Shown here: positions 1 through 12,500 of the stretch, piece after piece
Layout of the letters: the number at the start of each line of letters is the position of its first letter
How positions within the stretch are numbered: position 1 is the stretch's first letter
The notes under the pieces: model-generated
Seen by the model: the letters and a program-made list of their open reading frames with translations, nothing else
The model's database searches: none
Told to the model about the DNA's origin: nothing
Assembly (NCBI GenBank): GCA_022818135.1
Contig: JAFMSR010000018.1
Span: 16,643,537-16,707,536, forward strand
Length of the DNA stretch: 64,000 nucleotides
Direction: 5' to 3'
Source of the DNA: Saxidomus purpurata
Lineage: Eukaryota > Mollusca > Bivalvia > Venerida > Veneridae
Made by a program: the position numbers and the translations under genes

Positions 1-200
1 AGTCACACTGTATGAACTATTAGCTTTATGTAAGAGCATGAACTACACAATTACCTGTATGAACTAAAGGAACTATGAATGAACTAGTTGCATTGTGTGA
101 ACTATTACCTTTCTGTATGATTATGAACTATGTGATTAATTGTATGAACTAAAGGCACCATGAATGAACTAATGAACTATGTCATACTGTATGAACTAAG
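1..200. repeat. Irregular TATGAACTA-rich repeat
   Basis: The words tatgaacta, atgaactaaagg and gtgaactatta recur about a dozen times at irregular spacing of 10-30 bp. The array starts at or before the left edge. No coding potential is visible. Confidence 0.7.
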
Positions 201-2600
201 TCATAATGAAAAAGTCTCTACAATACCCTATAAATGATAGGTGAGGCTTTATCAACTGTTTTTAAAGAACAATATGAATAACACTATTGCAGAAAGTTCA
301 TTATGCATAATATTATCCAACAAACAGCATGTGATTATAAGTAAGTGCAGATTTTATCATGCCAAAGCAAACCATAGAACCATCTTCACAATCGTGCTTA
401 AATAAATTAGTATAAACTAAGTGAACCCTTTTCAAATCTCAGAATTCTTGAAATCCCCATTTTTTTCGGAATAAAGAAAAGCAATAACACAATTCTACAA
501 TAACTTAGTCTATACCATAAAAGTATACAGTTCAATCATGACAGTATGATATTGTTAAAGCATGTGGGAATATCATGCCAGCCTGCTATAGCACGTATAT
601 TACGTGTTTAATCATCATGCCCTAACAAAGATTTACCAAGTATTTCACATCACACCTATATATAAGAAGTTCATGTTAAATGAAAACAATGCTTTTGTTT
701 CGTTTTTGTCCTAGAATGCAAAAGTTGCAGAATTCCTCATTGTTAAACCTGGATGACGTGAATCTGTACACGAGTAAAAACCACACATAATCACCTTAAT
801 GTATTATTCTGACATTATGCAGGAAGATTTAATGAAAGTGTCAGTCAAATTACGTGTAATATTTCCGTCTTGTATGATAAATTTTGAACCATTGTCTTAC
901 AATAACGTAATGAATTAACGCCTTAATGTGCAAAATTAGCAAGAGTGGAAGTACAAATGAACTTGAAGCCCCGATACGCCTAATTTCTCATCTAACTGAC
1001 ATAAGACAGACGGCTTTTTTTTCAGGGCAAGGTTCAACATTTGAATCGATAAGGAATAACATTACCTACTTTGATGCGTCTGCTTAAAAGAAAAACCACA
1101 GCACATGATTAATTTACATAATCTGTCAACTACCACATTCTTCACTCACGATTATCATCAAGCCATTATGCCTGTCTCAATGAATCAATGGGTTTTCTAT
1201 TTCTTTTGCGGGGAATTGTTTCCAGTAAACCATTGTAATATCTTAGAAAAGAAGCTTTTTTTATTCCTACTTAAGATCTTCAAAACATTATACGATGTCA
1301 TTACCTTTAATGTGAATTAAAGACAAAATTAGCAACAGGACAAATGAACAGAATTATTGATAATTTAGTATTGCACGACCTTAATATAAGAGTATACTGT
1401 TATGTGTGGGTAGTTGTATTTGATATATGTCAGTAATTTAATGACCAAACAGAAAAATGCATAAAAAGCAGGTTAGGAGGTAACAAAAAACTATTTTTGA
1501 CTTTATATCCTGCATTTAAACCAAAGTTTTGAATTTTAAATGACACTTGACAATGGTTCAAAACATAATATAGGTTAATAATATATGCTGAAATTGTGTA
1601 ATAAACCATGCAATAAAAACCAGTCCCATTTCACTCTTGGCATAGGCAGGTGTGAAAAATTAACTACATGTACGCACATTTCTTGTGAAAAATGTTGAGT
1701 GATGCATCTGAGCTGTATAATGTAATGTCTGGCACCTGATGATCATGAGTGTTCAAGTTCTTAGAAACTGACTGCACCAGCCACGCTTTGCAAGGAAAAA
1801 AAAAAAAAAGACCGCTTCCCCAAATTGCGAATATCGCTTTTGGCGTAAGTTTGGTGCCTGATTTGATAAGTTACCAGTCTGCGCACTCATAACCCAACTA
1901 ATAGGCCACAAACTACCCAGCGATAAGAACGGTCATCATCAACATTGAAAGACAAACATCATACATTAATGTTGAATATATAATAAATGATATGAGAAAC
2001 TTGAATGCAGCAACAACAATGCATTGAGGCAGCTCACCCAAACAGTTACATAATACTATAATGTTTTTCTACTCAATACATTTTTTCAGTATATATACAT
2101 GTACACATTTAACATGACTATATTTGTCAGAATTTCAACGTATTTACACTGAATATGATACAAAAATAATTTCTTGTGAGAAAAAATAAAAGAAATTGAT
2201 AACAATTTGACTTGGTAATTGCATGAAATCATTACACTGAATAAAATATTGCATCCTTCCCTAAAACAGTTCATTATTGTGCATAGCCTGCAACCAAAGT
2301 GGTGTTAATTTTCATTCTTTTGTGTGAACCTGATATTTGAGATAATCTTTCCTGTTTCTTTTTGTACCTATGTACTTTTGGTAAGATTATCTGGTGCATC
2401 CTTGATTACGATTTTGGACAAGGCCAAAAAAACTAATACTCATAATAGGTCTTGTGAAAGTACAAGTGTGGAATGTATATACATGTATTAAAGACTTAAC
2501 ATGTGTATTATAGACATCAATACAAGGCAGAACTAGACAGGAAAGTGATTTTTATACCTGTGAGAGAATTTTCAATGGCCTAAGGGGACTGCTTGAGAGA
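201..2600. other. AT-rich intergenic DNA, no gene seen
   Basis: Only short stop-bounded frames occur on either strand, the longest about 70 codons and without recognisable content. There is an A-run at 1795-1809. No splice-bounded exon, RNA gene or mobile element end was recognised. Confidence 0.6.
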
Positions 2601-2800
2601 ACTCAAAATGGCCCACCAGAATTCATAATGGCCCACAGGAATTCAAAATGGCCTACAGGAATTCAAAATGGCCCACCAGAATTCATAATGGCCCACAGGA
2701 ATTCAAAATGGCCCATAGGAATTCAAAATGGCCTACAGGAAATCATAATAACCCGCAGGAATTCAAAATGGCCAACAAATATTCATAATGGCCAAAGAGC
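2601..2800. repeat. 20-bp tandem array, unit near aattcaaaatggcccacagg
   Basis: About nine units of 20 bp follow each other in strict register from 2601 to 2780, then decay over the next 30-150 bp into isolated 'aatggcc' words. Units vary at a few positions (cccaccag, cccacagg, cctacagg), and two variants alternate, as in a higher-order two- or three-unit pattern. Confidence 0.92.
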
Positions 2801-3729
2801 TCCACTCAATAAAACTATTAATGGCTCTAGGCTATGCCAGCCATAATTCACTAAAGCGAAAAGGCTTTGCTCAAAAGAATTGATAATGGCCAATGGGCTT
2901 TGCTGAAGACAAATTGTAAATGCCTGAGGGCTCTGCCCATGGGCCACTAAGACTTCTGGCCCTAGTATCACTACACAGCCTGGCTCTGCCACATATGAAC
3001 GGCTACATTATTAATTGTCAGACACCACTTTACCACAGTGTCAACTGTACAGTAAAATTATTTATTGCATTAACTCCATTTAATTCAAGAAGAAATCCGA
3101 TTAAAACAATAAAATGACAGAGAAAACAAAATTGCAGAAAAGAAAAATACCCTTCAATACACTGCTTAGTACAAACTAAATGAATCTGGCATCGACAGTT
3201 GACTGTATGTTTAAATGTCATATGCATGAAGAAATGGAAAAATGAGCATAAAATGCTATAAATAACACATTTTTGTCAGTTTTAACCCAGTGACCGTTTA
3301 TATCAATCAGTATTTGTCAAATAGTCAGCTGTGACATTTATGTATACTTTACGATCAGCAGTATTAAAGGTTTTATGTTCGAGTAATAACACGTCTGTAT
3401 AACCCTTTCAACCTAGTTACCGGTTCATACACCCTTCGTCGGAAAGCGAAAACATTAGAAGGTGAGTAAAGAACGTTGTGTAACCAAAACTAAGAGCAAA
3501 CATTTAAATTCTAAAATCTTTGTATGGTTAGCTTTTGACTTGTTTGTTTACTGTTATAGAAATATTTACTCAACATTTCTGTACTTGAATGTCCAGTCTG
3601 GGAATTTCTTGATCTATTACAATACAAACTTTACACTTAATATGTATATTCTACAGTTAAAACAGGAAATATATGAGACACAGTTGAACCTGTCTTAGTG
3701 GTAACTTTAGTAGCTTATATTCATACATA

Positions 3730-3895
3730 TACAGTCAATCCTTCCTAAACAACACCTCCCTAGAGCAAACAACCCACCTAAGCAGACAAACAGTTTCTAT
3801 CCTGTTGCATCAATTATATAAAGAATCAAAAACACCTCTCTACAAACACATTTCAGTGTTCCCAAGGATGTACACTCCAGAGAGGTTGCACTGTA
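3730..3895. mobile_element. Short MITE with pogo/Tigger-like ends
   Basis: The left end TACAGTCAATCC is matched by the right end GGTTGCACTGTA, giving inverted ends with TA at each side. Inside are 'acaacacctccctagagcaaac' type words. The same layout occurs at 42736-42894. The TA and CAGT ends suggest mobilisation by a pogo/Tigger-class transposase; this is inferred from the ends alone. Confidence 0.6.
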
Positions 3896-5860
3896 TATCC
3901 AAATTTGCATTTTTTTTAACGCCTTTGCACAAGCAGAATGTCTATTACTGTAACAATAGATACCTTTTCAAACAGCTACTTTTCAGAGCAGACAACAAAT
4001 ACAATGTCGTCTGCTCAAGATTTAAGCTTTTTGGATCTAAATTCTACAAAACACCTTTTATCAAGAAAATAGACTTGACCAAATTAGAAGACAGAAGATT
4101 CCATGGTAGAAATCTAGGTATAAATGGGTTAAGTAGGCTCTTTTGAGATAGCCAAAAGCAGATACATTTTGTAAGACTGTATTAAATTTTTCATAGTCAC
4201 TTGAATTACTCCGGTCCCAACTCTTCCACCCCGAGTTCAAAATTTGCCACGTTTCACACTTAGAAGTCACAAGAACGAATTACAAGGAAAGAATTTGTAT
4301 TTTGCATATCCTACTCTATTTCACAGAAAACTTGAATGATTAAGACAACTTTATCTATCATTTATTGTAATTTATCTACCACAATATAGGTCAGACAGGT
4401 GCATTTTTCTTAATAAAAAAAAAAAGAAAAAAGGCTTTATTTCTCAGGAGACCTGACATTGATTTGTTTTTAACCATTTTGTAACAATGCTCTTTATCTT
4501 TGTGAAACTAGGTACCAGTCCAAAATTATTATAATGATGGCCTGAAACTAACATATTATATGGTATTTTAATGGAGTTACAGTTACCAAAGTTATGTGCC
4601 CTACTTGTTAAAAAGTATTTAAACATCTTATATAAAGAAAGTTATAAAATAAAAGATATTAAAATATGTAAGAGGAGTACTTAAAACTCCAAGAGTGTCA
4701 TTCAAATAAAGAAAAAAACAGGTACTAAATATTTTCAAAAGCCTTTCACAGCATCTAGGTTGATATTTTCCCCTCAAACCGCATAAACTGCGCAGGTAGA
4801 ACATTTATAGAAGCAATAAAGTGGCCCCCGCCAATATAAATTTCTAAATACAGATCGCTCTTTGAATAATTATTGCCACCTAATTTCTTACAGAATTTTT
4901 TTATCAGTCTATGCTACTGCCACTTAATTCTTTTTTTTTTAATAAAAAGAAAATCCTTACAATTACCAACTGAATTTGAAATCTTTGCTTTAAATTAAAA
5001 ACATTTTTTGTACCATAGTTTGTGTAACAGCTAAACACAAAGAGAGAAATAGCAGGTCTCCAACCTATGACCCTAAACTTTAAACACACGGTCTTATGCA
5101 CTCTTTTAGAAATGTGACATTTTATGCCGGTCAGCATGAACACGTGCTTCTATCACTGAATATCTGCCTTCCCATAGTTAGACTATTTTTTTCTATTTCA
5201 TGTTTTTATCTAAATTTTAAACAGTTTAAAAATTCACAGTTTTTCTGATTAGATTGAGTGACTTCAATTCTGTCAAATTTAAACCCAGTGGAACAAAAAT
5301 TTTCTGTGTATCACACCAGAAAAGACAAATCCAAGGGGAAATGATTTGGCATAACAATCTGTTTTCTATCGGTTCTTTAATAGTCTCATATATTTCCTCA
5401 TTAACTAGTTACTATAATAGCACAGTATACAATCTGTGTCATGTAAACGTGGTCGAGATTTTACATGATGTCACAGCAGACAACCATTTTATCTGCTGTG
5501 ACATTTACAAAATCTTCTCATGTAAGACATATCGCCAGGTGTGCAATAAATATCTACTAGATTAAAAATTCTACAATATTGCTAGCTGTAATCTCAGAAA
5601 TACGAGTAAGGCAACATTTTAACAACCGTATATCATCACCTTTACATACAGCACATTTCCAGTAAAACCCATTAACCTATGACACCATCTGACAGTTTCA
5701 ACACAGTGACAATCACAGAATCCTTTTTCAAGTTTTCAGAAGAATAAAAATCGCAGGAGCTGTTAGGAGGATGACACTTTGGCAGTTAACCTTTCTACAT
5801 TCTATTCTCTCTATTATGATCCAACTTGGAATATTTCCATGGATTCACTTATTAATCTAG
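3896..5860. other. Region downstream of the orphan gene, no gene seen
   Basis: No exon-like frame was recognised on either strand. It probably includes the 3' UTR of the minus-strand gene ending at 5861. A perfect 12-bp stem-loop lies at 5469-5503. Confidence 0.5.
5469..5503. repeat. Perfect 12-bp inverted repeat (stem-loop)
   Basis: TGTCACAGCAGA at 5469-5480 is exactly complementary to TCTGCTGTGACA at 5492-5503, with an 11-base loop. If the 3' UTR of the gene ending at 5861 extends this far, it would form an RNA hairpin; otherwise it is a repeat remnant. Confidence 0.75.
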
Positions 5861-6522
5861 TTACAACACCGAGTCAATCCAAGATCCGCCACCAGTGTAT
5901 TCAGATCGGTCGTCGATGAACCCTGAGCTCGTCAGATTGTCCCATTCACCTTCGAATCGTTTCGAACTGGCTGTTGTCGTCTCTACATCATCCTCCAGGT
6001 CATCGGGATCTTCTATGTTCAATTCCCCACGCAGTTTAGGGTTGCTGTCTTTTTCAGAACTACTGTTACTTCCTGTACGAGTAAGTTCTATCTTATTGAT
6101 TCCGTCTATTTTATCTTCAGTGATGAATTCTTCGACGTCAGTGAAAATCATGAGTTCCTGAGACTCCAGAAACTGTGGCAACGCCTCCATATGTGCTAGA
6201 ATGTCACGTCCATTAAAGTCTGAAATCTTGTTACCTTGGCTACTGTACTTATTCATGAGATATTTCTGACAATCAATCATTGGGGCTCGGTCAATTTGTC
6301 TCCATGGTAATGGTTCACTACTCCATCGTACCAGTAGTTTCAATGACAACCCGATACAGATGTCCTCTATCACAGAGTCTGATTCAGTTTTGAGTATGAG
6401 TTGATGGCCTGTGCTATTGAGAATAGCATAGCTTATATCTAGGAAGTCTTTGGCTGACCACTTTATTCTTTGTCCGAAAGTATCGCCACTCTTGAACATG
6501 TAGATCTTGTAGTCAAACTTGT
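5861..6522 (-). CDS. Orphan gene, final exon (residues 351-570)
   Basis: The acceptor is catatattttcag, and the frame starts DKFDYKIYMFKSGDTFGQR. It contains two tryptophan-bearing globular stretches (RIKWSAKDFLD and LVRWSSEPLPW), a leucine-rich helix-like segment (DILAHMEALPQFLESQELM), and an acidic tail (NIEDPDDLEDDVE) ending in GSWIDSVL before TAA. The last residues could be a short linear binding motif, but that is only a guess. No polyadenylation signal is obvious within a few hundred bases of the stop. Confidence 0.82.
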
Positions 6523-9500
6523 CTGAAAATATATGAGAAACAATACTCAAATGATTGAATCAGGCACCAAAATACATCATTTCTATGGCATGTACAAATA
6601 AAAGCATTTAAAAATTAGTTTTGTATAGGCTGTTGTTTGCTTGATGTTCGTGACTTTCCTCATTTATCTGACTTTTAAGTAATTTAATATGCATGCTGTT
6701 TACAGATAGATCATTATACTATCTCAACTGTGATGTTATGATGTAAATGATTGATGATGATCTGCTATATTCTGGGTCTAGACATCACTTAAGTAAGTTC
6801 ACAGTCAATGGTTTTCTCTTTTCTTGTAGTTGTTGTTGTAGATTTCCTGGCTGTTTTGATTTATGTTGCTTAGTGGTCTGTCTTTGCTTTGCGGAGTGTA
6901 AAAGCATGCAACCGTTGTTAAATACCTGAGTGGATCAGGCAACCTAGTGAATTACCATACAATCTTAACCCTTCATTACACTGCTAAAAACAGTGCAGAT
7001 CATGATCTTCATGGAATTGCAAGCTGATCATGATCTGCACTGTTGGCAAAACAGGTTCAGTTTCAACCTGCAAGGTGATACATGTAGTTAATGAAATAAA
7101 TATATCTTGGTCTTTCCCATTATATATAAATACAGATAAACAACAGAAAGCTCAATTTCGTGGAGTTAAATGTTACGATTGACTTGCAAACCCATCCCAA
7201 CTTCATGATAACCCTACGCCATAAAGTACGAGCTGAAGATGTGAGGTACAACAGAAATTCAGCAGGAACCAAGCTACGGTAGAGACACTGACATGCAAGC
7301 TGGTGACAATCCAAGTGATGTAATTGCTAACTTAGCGTCACAGATATGCCATACCTTACCAGCATAGTATCAAATATATGCCAACCATCCTTCATATGGG
7401 TTGAAAAGAATTCAAGAAGACTTTCTGTTCCTAGCCTTTCCTTGTTGATGTACATGGTGTGTAAATAACTGTACATGTATGTTATTATGGGAATGTATTT
7501 GTTTGAACATGTAAATCCTTCATGTGAATTATAGGACAATTTAGATAAAGTACTATGAATATATAAACATGCATTATTTTTGCACCTAATACCTTTGATG
7601 TCAATATATAGTATGAACGACCTTGACCGCATTATTACATATCTCGGCATTAAAGCCCATTTCAACAGCACTTCAGTTATGTATCCTTCAGTTAGGTAGG
7701 CAGGCAGTTTATCTTACCATAGTTTCTGGGAAGGACCAGTACAGAACTAGACACCCATCCTCTGTAAGATAAACTGCCACCTTGAATAGTCCGCTAGATA
7801 GCAGGGCTTGAACCTAGAGGTTTATTTATTTCAAGTTGGTGACCTTTAACAACTGGACCATGGAAGGGGTCTATCTTTTTTCCGAATTTCTTTGAGGTTT
7901 ATGTTGCCAGTTAAAATGCTGCTACTGGAGCTTAAATGAATTTGAGAACTCAAAAATTTACCCGACCTATTTACAGAAAAATGTTTCCATGCAAATTATT
8001 ATGATTTTATATAGACAATTTACTAGCCAAACAAACCTGCCTAAAAGTCTGTCAGACCTTTTACAATTTGTTAACTTTGCTTCAAACATAAATGAAAAAT
8101 GTGACACTAAGTAAAAACTTGTAAACAGGAAAAAATAAGTGGTGTAAACAAATAAACATTTTGTTAAATAGGTCCTACGTATCATGTTATTAAGTGGTAA
8201 ACATTTCAATAGTAACAGCAACGGCATTATGAAGGTGAACTTGAAGAAAAAGCATTTTTTTGTTCATCTGTATACAAATGTTTCATGGGCACTCTGTGAC
8301 CGTGTCTCAATTGTTAAGCATAGTGAATTTTATAACAAACACCAGCCACAACTATCAACCAAACCATTGTTTTTCAAAATTGAGAATTTAACCTATGGTA
8401 TGCCTCTTGCCGTATTCTTGACCAATGGAAGTGGATTACCATTTGAAATGGTGCCCGCGATACCAGGAACCGCAGCGCAAACATATTCCCTTCATGCGCA
8501 CGCATTTCAACTGGAAAGCCTGACTAAAGCCTTTTCTAATGAATACATGGCAAAAAGGCAAATCCTATACAACGCAGTAAAAAAATTATGTCTTTCATGT
8601 GGGGCAGTATCAAAATCGATCTTTCAATTTTCCATAGAACAGTAGGGATACTTGGTGACGAACAGATCAGATGTATGAAACGTAGTTTGTGAGGAAATAT
8701 CCATCAAGCAAAACAAGATAGTTTCACCTTGTTTACAGTTTGTTGTAATGAAACGCTGACTTACGTCATTGCAGATAAAAATATTTAAATTTTATGATGA
8801 CTACATAATCCATCACTTTTAATACATTCATTCCTGAAAAATAAACAAACTGTTCTTGATTCAACTTGGAAGTTTTTGTGTTTTTGTCTTGGTTTTCAGC
8901 AGTTTTTACTTCAAATGTAATTTACATCACTCTACTAGTAACCTGACATGTAAAAAGGTGATATTGATCGTCCTTGGTATGATCATCCCTGGTCAATATC
9001 ACGTAGTTACAGGTTAGCAAAACTATTTAATGGCTTTAGGGTAAGTCTACAATTGTATGAAATAGGGTGTACAATTGTATCGAGGAGTAATGAGTATTCA
9101 TACTTTTTGTAAATTTACATTATCTACCTATTAAGAAAATAAGGTAAAATCAAATCATCAATAATCAGCAGTTTATGGTAAAACCTTTACTGATAGAACG
9201 TCTTGATAAGTTACATGTTGTTGTTTTTTTTGGTGTGAACAGGGCATGTTTTTATTAATGTAATGGTCCGTAGCTTTTGTACGACATCTGGTCCACATTC
9301 TTTAGCAAATATTGACACGGTCTGCTTGGTTCTTTCAATATTTTGACCATATTAGTACCGGGTACAGGCCATCTGTTTTCATAGTTCAAGGCCATGTCTG
9401 GCTTAGTATTAAACTAGAAATAACCTCTTTATGCCCAGGTAGAAAAATGATCTTTTCACTATAGACAAGCGCTTTTTCTAATGTGTCAGCAACATTTTTC

Positions 9501-12500
9501 TAGTTCTAGATCTTAACCCTACTGTTAAAGTCCCAGGATCACTTTGAATTCACAGATACAGAAAAATAAATTTAGTGATAGGTTCATCATAGAACCATGT
9601 TCTATTCACTCTAAAACAAATTTATATGTTGTTCTTTTGTTTCAAGGCATTTCTTTGTGAAAAAGGGTTGCCAGAAAGCCTTTCTTTTTTCTTGCAATTA
9701 CATTGAAAAAATACTGTGCTATATTTCTAACATGTACTTAGTTATGACTTAAAAAGCTAAGTTTGGAATGTTTTTGGTACAAATAAAGGTCATTATGCTG
9801 GAAGGACATCTTTATTGGTAAACTTAAAGAGCTACATTGTTCTTGTAGTAATTATGCTCATGGGACTTTAACTTTTCTCTACTGTCATTATTTTGTATCT
9901 ACAGTTTGTTAGTTCAGAATTTCAAAATATACCAAAAATTGTATACAATTATCACAAAGTGTAATAGCATTTTATAAATTTATCCTATTGAAATTTTGCA
10001 AAAGTATTAAAAGTATTCCCTTCTACATGGAGAAAAGTCTACCATGTAAAAGCTAAACTTGTTCCAGATTTTGAATCAATGTCAATGTGAGGCCTACATA
10101 TAATGAACTGACTGACATTTAAACAGATATTATTAAAACCAATTCATACTCTTAAAAAATTTATCATTAAATTCATGATCCTAAACAATTTGTAAGAGTG
10201 GTTTGCACTTTTCATTTAGAGGTATATGCACTTAAACTCTCACTGAGAAAGAAATCAATGTTGGCAAAGTTCTCAAACACCGAGCTGGACTGTGAGACCA
10301 AAACAGGAAGGGGAATGAACACTATACCTGAGGTTTTCCACTTGGCTGAGCAAAGACAGTGAGGTCCTTCTGCCGTCACAACCAAAACAGCGAGCCTGTA
10401 TCTGTAGCTCTGAAAATATACAAGCATATCAGCTTTCATTCACTGGTTCACTTAACTCGTATAATATGGTATCTTCAAAATCTACCTATCCTAAAGAGGG
10501 TAATAAAGCTATGGTACAATGAGCAGCAAATGCAGCGAGTGCAAAAAATCTGGCAACGCCTCATTAGTGTTGTTATTGTAACCGAGATTTCATGGATGTT
10601 GCACAGGATTGGAGACTTCTATAGCAAACATTCTGTTTGTGGTAGGAAGTATACAGTTAATATCTGTTAGAACTGAAAGAATAATAAACATGATCTTCTT
10701 TTACTGGCAGAATTTAACTCCCTTCATGACATGAGACTTACCTCCCTTTCTGAAATGACTTAACTCCCTTTCTGACATGAATTAAGTCTTTTTCTTTCCT
10801 TTCTGACATGACTTATCTTCCTTTCTTGCAAAATTCACTCCTTTTTTTGTATAAGAGTTAAACCTGTAACAAACATAATAAAAATCCACCCACTGTCCCA
10901 AATGCAACTGCAAACAGTTTTTATAGTCTAATGATATAAGGCAAATATTGACAAGTGTATCTTCAGTGATAAACTCAAAGTATTTGCTTAATTTATGATT
11001 GTAATAGCTGAGCTTTATGACCTAACTTCATCATTCTACCGAGTCCTTGCTGCATTGGAAAAATGATACATTAGTACCTGAATAAGGTACTTTGTGTCAC
11101 TACTTCGGGATGAATCTACAAGAGCCAACTAATCTATTTACGATCCCCTGCTTTGTGCAAGGGGGGCAGTGCTTAAAACTGTACTTTATCTGAAATATAG
11201 CATAGTTTCAGTTTAGTAGCGTAGGAAACTGGCCATGATACAAATAAGATAGAGAACTGTTTGTAAGAATTAATAACGTGATTACGTTATTTTGATGAGG
11301 TGAGGAGGCGTATTACAAAACCGCTAATTTACGAAGCAAATATTATTGAAAATTGATAATTAGTTGAGATGATGCTGCAATTTCAATGTCTTAATATTCT
11401 GATACATAAAGACTATTATCTATTTTGAAAGCAGGAGATATGCTTCGACGCTATCGATGTTTAAGAAATCCTAAGTTGACGTAACAGCAGTAATATAAAG
11501 TTGAAACAAATTTTCCTTTTCTTTGAAAGGGTTTGAAAACCTGTGATGGGTGTATTTGCTGAACAATTTTTGGTAATGAGATAACAAAATTATGTGTCTA
11601 TGAAAAACATTCAATGGTAACACTGACGGCATATGCACTGGGTCAACCTTTCAAAAGTATCGATTTACATGTATACTATATCATGATCATTCCTTCCCTA
11701 TCTCTTAACCATACACAGTCTATGGCCTCCTAAGGACATTCCATCCTGGCCAGACCAGGTGACACTTGCAAGATAGTGAACATTTGAAACTCATAACACA
11801 CACCTACTAATCAGGTATGGAAGATAAAAATTATGCAATGCTGACACATATTTACAGTGCAGTAAGGTCAATCAAATGCAATTTATCGTAATGGCGGGAA
11901 AACTGTCTCCCACAGAGAAAATTAAGAAATTGGAAAAAATTGTTGGTATACGGTATTTCAATTTCAATTCTGGTAGAAGTCGCCAGCTCTTCTTAATACT
12001 GCAGACGGAATTTTGTCCACACTTGCTATACTGTGATGTGATGGTTTTGTACAAATGAAGTTTTATCATTATTATTTGTTTACAGTTCTTCAACACAATG
12101 AATTCTATTTGATAGGTGATTCAACATTGTAAGAGTATATTTATCTTGGTATTCTAAAAATGAAGGATAGGTCAACGTTATTCTGTAACAATGTTGTTAC
12201 TTGGATATGCAAATGTCCTACTCGCACACAAAGCAATTATTAGTATCGCAAACAAGATTGTTTGAACATTATATGGTATCAAGCCTGTTTTCAATCTTCA
12301 AAATTTCCATATATATAACCACATCTGAGAAACACAATTAAACACACTGATATGAAATGCTGTTGTATTTAGCCTGACTTATCTATAGACATGGTCAACA
12401 TATATAAATCACTTGCCAGTGCAATTTGATAATAACCCATGTCTTTATGATTCTTTGTGGTCAAAATTTCAAATGCTCTTATGACAATATCTTCAAAGTT

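Larger units (their letters stand above)
6523..10327 (-). other. Intron 3 of the orphan gene
   Basis: This is intronic on the minus strand. It holds the inverted 'gtgcagatcatgatc' motif pair (6991-7042), a SINE copy (7680-7865) and a short foldback (8939-9016). An open frame of about 150 codons at 8184-8645 on the plus strand has no recognisable content. Confidence 0.7.

Noticed and set aside
3805..4146. 113-codon open frame on the plus strand
   Set aside because: Its first third lies in the pogo-type MITE and the rest is low-information sequence.
5895..6161. 88-codon plus-strand frame rich in Ser
   Set aside because: Antisense shadow of the final exon of the orphan gene.
8184..8645. 153-codon open frame on the plus strand inside intron 3 of the orphan gene
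   Set aside because: No recognisable domain, no splice or polyA context, and it lies antisense within an intron. Length alone is weak evidence in this DNA.
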